Notes under the pieces: model-generated
What the model saw: only the letters and a program-made list of their open reading frames with translations
Told to the model about the DNA's origin: nothing
The model's database searches: none
Made by a program: the position numbers and the translations under genes
Source of the DNA: Glandiceps talaboti
Taxonomy: Eukaryota > Hemichordata > Enteropneusta > Spengelidae
Length of the DNA stretch: 64,000 nt
Direction of reading: 5' to 3'
Assembly: GCF_964340395.1 (NCBI RefSeq)
Contig: NC_135567.1
Location: 8,300,658 to 8,364,657 of the forward strand
Part shown: positions 59,860 to 64,000 of the stretch, one piece after another
Layout of the letters: every line of letters begins with the position of its first letter
How positions within the stretch are numbered: position 1 is the first letter of the stretch

Positions 59860-61070
59860 TTGTGATAAGTGATTTGCCTGTACTCTAAAACCTATATATG
59901 GACACTTCCATCATATCTAAAGCAATTCGGAACCATGAGATATTCAGTATTTACATATTTTGGTATAATCACAGATCTCGATACCAGCTGTCTTTGGAAC
60001 AGAATTTTGTTACGAACAAAGCCAAAATACGTGTTTGCTGCAAAAAAACTATATAATTTGCTATTTGAGACCGATTTGCAGCCTGACACATTATGTCTTG
60101 GTGGTAGTTAGGGAAAACACCTGTGAATATTGACAGCAGTTGTCTTGGTAACAGCTTTCTGTTACAAACAACTTCATATATACTTTTTTTCACATTTTTC
60201 GGAAAGATTTTATGTTTGGCTCTTTTCTTGACTGTCTTACAGCTTTACCAGTCATATCTGATGGAAGTATACAGAAAAGTATCGATGAATGTTTCGATAA
60301 ATTTGACAAATTGAGTTGACCTTGAATTTTGACTATGACCCTGAGCTTGAATCGACAAGGTCATGTAATCATCGAGTTCCCTGTCCCCTAAAATATATAT
60401 ACACAATTCCTCATTGCACAGATAAATAAATGTGGATATCTAAGGGAGTGGTCAATTTGATGTGGGGGGGGTTGTTTCAGAATGCTGTCACTACACTATA
60501 AAGGCTAGAATTATTTTCTTTTCATCTATTATTCCTGGATGGAATTATTCATAACTTGAGGTTACATAAGGGGAGGGTCCAATATTTAGAAGGGGCCTTC
60601 ACAGTGCTGGCACTGTAATATGGCAAGCATAGCTATCTTTCTTTCTTTCTTTCTTTCTTTCAGTCTTTCTACTATTACTGGATGTACTGATGTAAACATT
60701 TCAGTACATAACGGAATAAAACTTTTTTGGCAGTCATTACACTATTGAAAGGATTCTTTTCTTGGATGGAAAGATTCATAACTTTAGATCACATAAGGGG
60801 AGTGTCAAATTTTAATGGGGGGAGGGGAGGGGGGTAAGAGTACTGACACTACAATATGGCAAGGATTACTTTCTTTCTTTCTACTATTTATGGATTCGTG
60901 AAAGGCTTTCAAGTTTCATGCAATGAAAATCTTCTTAATCCAGAAAGTGCACGAAATGTGCAAGTGTCTGGTCTTCAATGTACACTCAGTAGAAATGTCA
61001 TTAGTGGAATCCTATCCCTATTCACTTATGATCAGATCAATGAAATATAGTTTGACTCACAGTAATATCA
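59860..61070. repeat. diverged tandem duplications
   Basis: The block acactat..gaaaggat, attcataactt, cacataaggggag, actgacactacaatatggca, ctttctttc occurs at about 60485-60680 and again at 60725-60895 (offset about 227 bp). The first copy has a (TTTC)n run (60639-60662) and the second a G run (60819-60834). Farther left, 59830-60010 and 60130-60400 share gaccttgaccttg-like and cttggaacag..ttgttac-like pieces. No coding signal was recognised. Confidence 0.65.
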
Positions 61071-61076
61071 ACATAC

Positions 61077-61130
61077 CTCTACAAGTGTTCTGTATTCTTG
61101 ATCATCAAGTCGACGACCAATTATTGACAT
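61077..61130 (-). CDS. candidate first coding exon (18 codons)
   Basis: On the minus strand an ATG at 61130 opens MSIIGRRLDDQEYRTLVE and ends in phase 0 at a GTATGT donor (61076-61071). The base context (ccaaaaaATGT) is acceptable and a stop lies in frame 12 bases upstream. The phase fits the phase-0 ankyrin exons downstream on the same strand, so it could be the start of that gene with a 13-kb first intron, within which the LINE at 53-58 kb lies. There is no other proof: no recognised domain and no identified promoter. A chance ORF with a donor-like word is a real alternative. Confidence 0.3.
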
Positions 61131-61480
61131 TTTTTGGCTTCAGAAAATGTAAAAACAAGACACAGCATCTCTGTCCTTTGGGAAACTGATCATGTGTATT
61201 ATAGTGATCTCATGACCAGAATTTTCACCATAATTTGAATGTCACCCAAGATTACGTAAGAGAACCGATCGTACATTTAAAATGTTGACATTCAATATGC
61301 ACTATAAGTTATGACAATTTGATTTGTTTGTTGTAGATTGTCACACAATTTCTAATGCACATGGCTCAGTCAATGACATCTGTCAATCAATGACGGTGAT
61401 TTGTCAATAGCACATCTATGACAAAATCCAAGTTACATATTCCGCCGACAAGATATCTCACATTATAGAATACATGTTTA
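61131..61480. other. no feature seen
   Basis: AT-rich sequence without recognisable features, between the candidate exon and the 3' end of the L2-like element. Confidence 0.5.
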
Positions 61481-64000
61481 TTATTATTATTAACTTTATT
61501 GCCATAAGTATAAGTATAAAATTATACAATGGAATTCGCTTTGGTTATACGTAGCTCGGTTAAAACACAAACAGTGTGGATATGAATAACTATTAAAAGT
61601 GGAAAATATGTACATATACGCTAAAACGCTAAGACAAATTACGAATCATTTAAAATACGAACTGACAAAGGATAAAAACTATTTTTGAAGCGATTTGTTT
61701 TGGTTTTGATTGATCTATATCGAGTACCAGAGGGCAGCAGTTCGAACAATGTGTGGGCTGGATGGTTTATGTCCTTAATTACAGATTTTGTTTTCCTGGT
61801 GACGCGTGAATTAAAAAGTGACTCAAGAGATGGAAGTCCTATACCAATAATACGTGATGCCGTTCTCACAATTCTATTTAACTTAGCACGATCCTTATGA
61901 GTAGTGTTTCCATACCAGACTGTGACTGAGAATGTCAGAACACTCTCAACCACAGCCCGGTAGAATTTCTTTAAAATAGCTTGACTGACACCAAAGCTCT
62001 TTAAACGGCGTAGAAAGAAAATGCGTTGTTGGGCCTTTTTTACAATGTGATCAACATTTTTCTCCCACTTTAAATCCTCTGAGATAAGTGACCCGAGAAA
62101 TTTAAACGTATCTACGATTTCTACCTCTTTTCCATGAATATTCAGGGGTGTGTGATACATTCTCTTTTTCCTAAAATCTACGATAATTTCTTTTGTCTTA
62201 TCAACATTCAACTCAAGGTTATTATCGGCACACCAACCAACAATTCTGTCCACCTGGTCTCGGTATGCTGTCTCGTTGTCATATTGAATAAGACCCACAA
62301 TTGACGTGTCGTCAGCGAATTTAAAAATCAAAGAATCGCTAGCGGATGAGGCACAATCATGGGTAACGAGAGAATACAGCATGGGAGAAAGAACGCAGCC
62401 CTGGGGAGCACCTGTATTTAAAATGATTGGTTCCGAAAAGAAAGAACCCGTCTTAACCACCTGGGGTCTATTTGATAGAAAGTCAAAAATCCAATTGCAT
62501 AGAGAACTATTGAGACCAAGAGACAGTAGTTTGTTGTGAAGGTTTGCTGGAATTATGGTATTGAAAGCCGAGCTATAGTCAATAAAAAGTATTCTGACAT
62601 AAGAATTTACCTTTTCAAGGTGGTTGATCGCATAATGAAGGGCCAAAGACACAGCATCTTCGACCGAACGATTTGGACGGTAAGCAAATTGATATGGGTC
62701 GAATGAAGGAGGGAGACTAGATTTAATAACTTTCAGTACTAAACGTTCAAATACTTTCATTACAACTGAGGTTAGAGCAACGGGTCTGTAATCATTGAGT
62801 TGGGAGATAGTGGCTTTCTTAGGGACAGGTATGATTATTGACTTTTTAAATATACTAGGAACCTTACTAGTACTTAGAGACCTATTAAAAATGTCAGCGA
62901 AGATACATGAAAGTTGACTCGAGCAAGCCCGTAATAGACGAGGTGACACCTCATCTGGGCCAGCTGCTTTACGTACGTTCAACTTCGCAAAAATGTGCCT
63001 TACATCATCGTCCGATACCGAAAAGGCCCCAGAACCAGACATGTCAATATTAGGATGAACAGTTTGCTTGTCGAAGCGGCTAAAGAAAATGTTTAGTTCG
63101 TTTGCAAGTTTTTGATCGTTCAAAGTATCCGACTTGGATTTAGACTTGTAGTTCAGTATTCGTTGAAGACCTTGCCACAAATCTCTTGTGTTGCTTGTTG
63201 TTAGATTGACTTCAAGTTTATCCTTGTACGCCCGTTTGGCTTGTTTTATTGCATTCCGCAGGTCATATTTGGCCTTTTTGTATTGTTGATCGTCTTTCGA
63301 CTGATATGCCACCTGTTTAGCTATGATTTTTTGTCTAATGTTCTTGTCAAACCAGGGCTTGTCGTTTGGAAATTTGGTCATCGCTTTTACTGGAATACAA
63401 ATATTTTCACAGAATTTAATGTAATGAATGACAGTTTCTGTATATTCGTCAAGATCAGCTGCGTTTTCTTTGAATACGCCCCAGTCAGTCGCATCAAAAC
63501 ATGCACGGAGACATTCAATGGCATCATCCGTCCACTGGGGTATAGATCTTTTCACAGGCTTGCAACGTTTAAGTTCCTGTCTGTAAGCTGGTACAAGGAA
63601 AATCGTAGAATGGTCTGAATTGCCGAGAGGTGCACGGGGAATAGAACGATAGGCATTTTTGATAGTTGTATAGCAGTGGTCCAGTGTGTTACTACCACGA
63701 GTTGTGCATGTAACCTGTTGGTAATACTTCGGCATGTCTTTCCTCAGATTGGCCCTGTTAAAATCTCCAGTAATAATGGAGAAAGATCCAGGATTCTGAT
63801 TTTCACTTCGTGTTATTATATCTGACAGTTGATTGATAGCTGAGACAGTATTAGCCCTTGGGGGTATATAGACAGCAGTGAGTATAATAGAGGAAAATTC
63901 CCGAGGTAAATAGAGTGGCCTGCATTTGATGGTAAGTGATTCTAGTTCGGGAGAGCAAGATTGTTGGAGTATTTTAACATCGGTACACCATGCGTTATTA
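61481..64000 (-). mobile_element. CR1/L2-like non-LTR element, 5' end outside window
   Basis: The 3' end on the minus strand is ggcaataaagttaataataa then taataa (61504-61481), a polyadenylation-like signal followed by a short (TAA)n tail. This is similar in form to L2/CR1 elements of fish and invertebrates. The coding frame is open to the window edge. No target-site duplication can be assigned because the other end is missing. Confidence 0.85.
61639..64000 (-). CDS. LINE ORF2 (CR1/L2-like), partial
   Basis: The first in-frame Met is at 63735, but the frame is open upstream to 64000 and encodes the endonuclease end: LTAVYIPPRANTVSAINQLS, then SIITGDFNRANLRK. The true start is outside the window. 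Numbered from that Met: RGSNTLDHCYT (13-23) and GNSDHSTIFL (38-47) finish the APE endonuclease. A linker carries NDKPWFDKNIR (124-134). The reverse transcriptase spans about 250-560 with KAAGPDEVSPRLL, PYQFAYRPNRSVEDA, FIDYSSAFNTI (384-394), TGAPQGCVLSPMLYSL (441-456) and the catalytic FADD (473-476). The end, FKNSFYPLSVRILNDS, is the typical SFxPxAVRLLN close of this group. No stop or shift is present, so the visible part looks intact. Confidence 0.92.
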   Translation of the reverse strand, partial: NNAWCTDVKILQQSCSPELESLTIKCRPLYLPREFSSIILTAVYIPPRANTVSAINQLSDIITRSENQNPGSFSIITGDFNRANLRKDMPKYYQQVTCTTRGSNTLDHCYTTIKNAYRSIPRAPLGNSDHSTIFLVPAYRQELKRCKPVKRSIPQWTDDAIECLRACFDATDWGVFKENAADLDEYTETVIHYIKFCENICIPVKAMTKFPNDKPWFDKNIRQKIIAKQVAYQSKDDQQYKKAKYDLRNAIKQAKRAYKDKLEVNLTTSNTRDLWQGLQRILNYKSKSKSDTLNDQKLANELNIFFSRFDKQTVHPNIDMSGSGAFSVSDDDVRHIFAKLNVRKAAGPDEVSPRLLRACSSQLSCIFADIFNRSLSTSKVPSIFKKSIIIPVPKKATISQLNDYRPVALTSVVMKVFERLVLKVIKSSLPPSFDPYQFAYRPNRSVEDAVSLALHYAINHLEKVNSYVRILFIDYSSAFNTIIPANLHNKLLSLGLNSSLCNWIFDFLSNRPQVVKTGSFFSEPIILNTGAPQGCVLSPMLYSLVTHDCASSASDSLIFKFADDTSIVGLIQYDNETAYRDQVDRIVGWCADNNLELNVDKTKEIIVDFRKKRMYHTPLNIHGKEVEIVDTFKFLGSLISEDLKWEKNVDHIVKKAQQRIFFLRRLKSFGVSQAILKKFYRAVVESVLTFSVTVWYGNTTHKDRAKLNRIVRTASRIIGIGLPSLESLFNSRVTRKTKSVIKDINHPAHTLFELLPSGTRYRSIKTKTNRFKNSFYPLSVRILNDS

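Overview
The window looks like nuclear DNA of an invertebrate metazoan. It is AT-rich, shows GT-AG introns, long microsatellites, a tRNA-derived SINE-like copy, two different non-LTR retrotransposons, and decayed hAT, Tc1-like, tyrosine-recombinase and gypsy-integrase-related elements. There are no bacterial features. The species cannot be read from the sequence; a marine deuterostome or lophotrochozoan is a guess from the type of repeats. No complete host gene is visible. The only host-like gene is a set of short ankyrin-repeat exons on the minus strand, spread over at least 24 kb (24.28 to 48.04 kb), with a possible first coding exon at 61.08-61.13 kb.

Layout. 1-3.9 kb: a 48-bp minisatellite. 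4.4-9.8 kb: a foldback-type element with a 21-bp perfect terminal inverted repeat, arms built of 108-bp tandem units, and a decayed reverse-transcriptase fragment at its centre. 9.8-12.4 kb: about six copies of a roughly 360-bp repeat, one holding a small CAGTG-ended MITE. 14.75-15.07 kb: a Tc1/IS630-type transposase relic. 15.8-20.5 kb: a broken gypsy-integrase-type gene (zinc-binding and integrase start, 2.6 kb of 42-bp repeats, then a Ulp1-like protease and a PHD finger). 23.4-26 kb, 33.6-35.7 kb, 41.2-43.9 kb, 47.4 kb and 52.8-59 kb: copies of two repeats (called A and B here) that always have the same orientation and flank the ankyrin exons. 26.2-28.1 kb: a decayed tyrosine-recombinase element. 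29.3-33.1 kb: two minisatellite arrays in inverted orientation around a decayed G2E3-like coding fragment. 35.8-38.9 kb: a ZNF862-like hAT transposase split by a 1.85-kb insertion with its own inverted repeats. 45.5 kb: SINE. 49.9-52.4 kb: microsatellites. 53.3-58.6 kb: a non-LTR element with an intact 1171-residue ORF2, inserted into a copy of repeat A. 61.5-64 kb: a CR1/L2-like non-LTR element running off the window.

How it fits together. Repeats A and B plus the ankyrin exon and its flanking intron appear to form one duplicated module, repeated about every 11-13 kb. This suggests the ankyrin gene grew by duplication of exon-plus-intron units, which mobile elements then invaded. Several insertions are nested and can be ordered in time: repeat A before the 53-58 kb LINE, hAT before its 1.85-kb insert, the 194-bp tandem repeats before the 16.3-kb MITE, and the 360-bp repeats before the 11.76-kb MITE.
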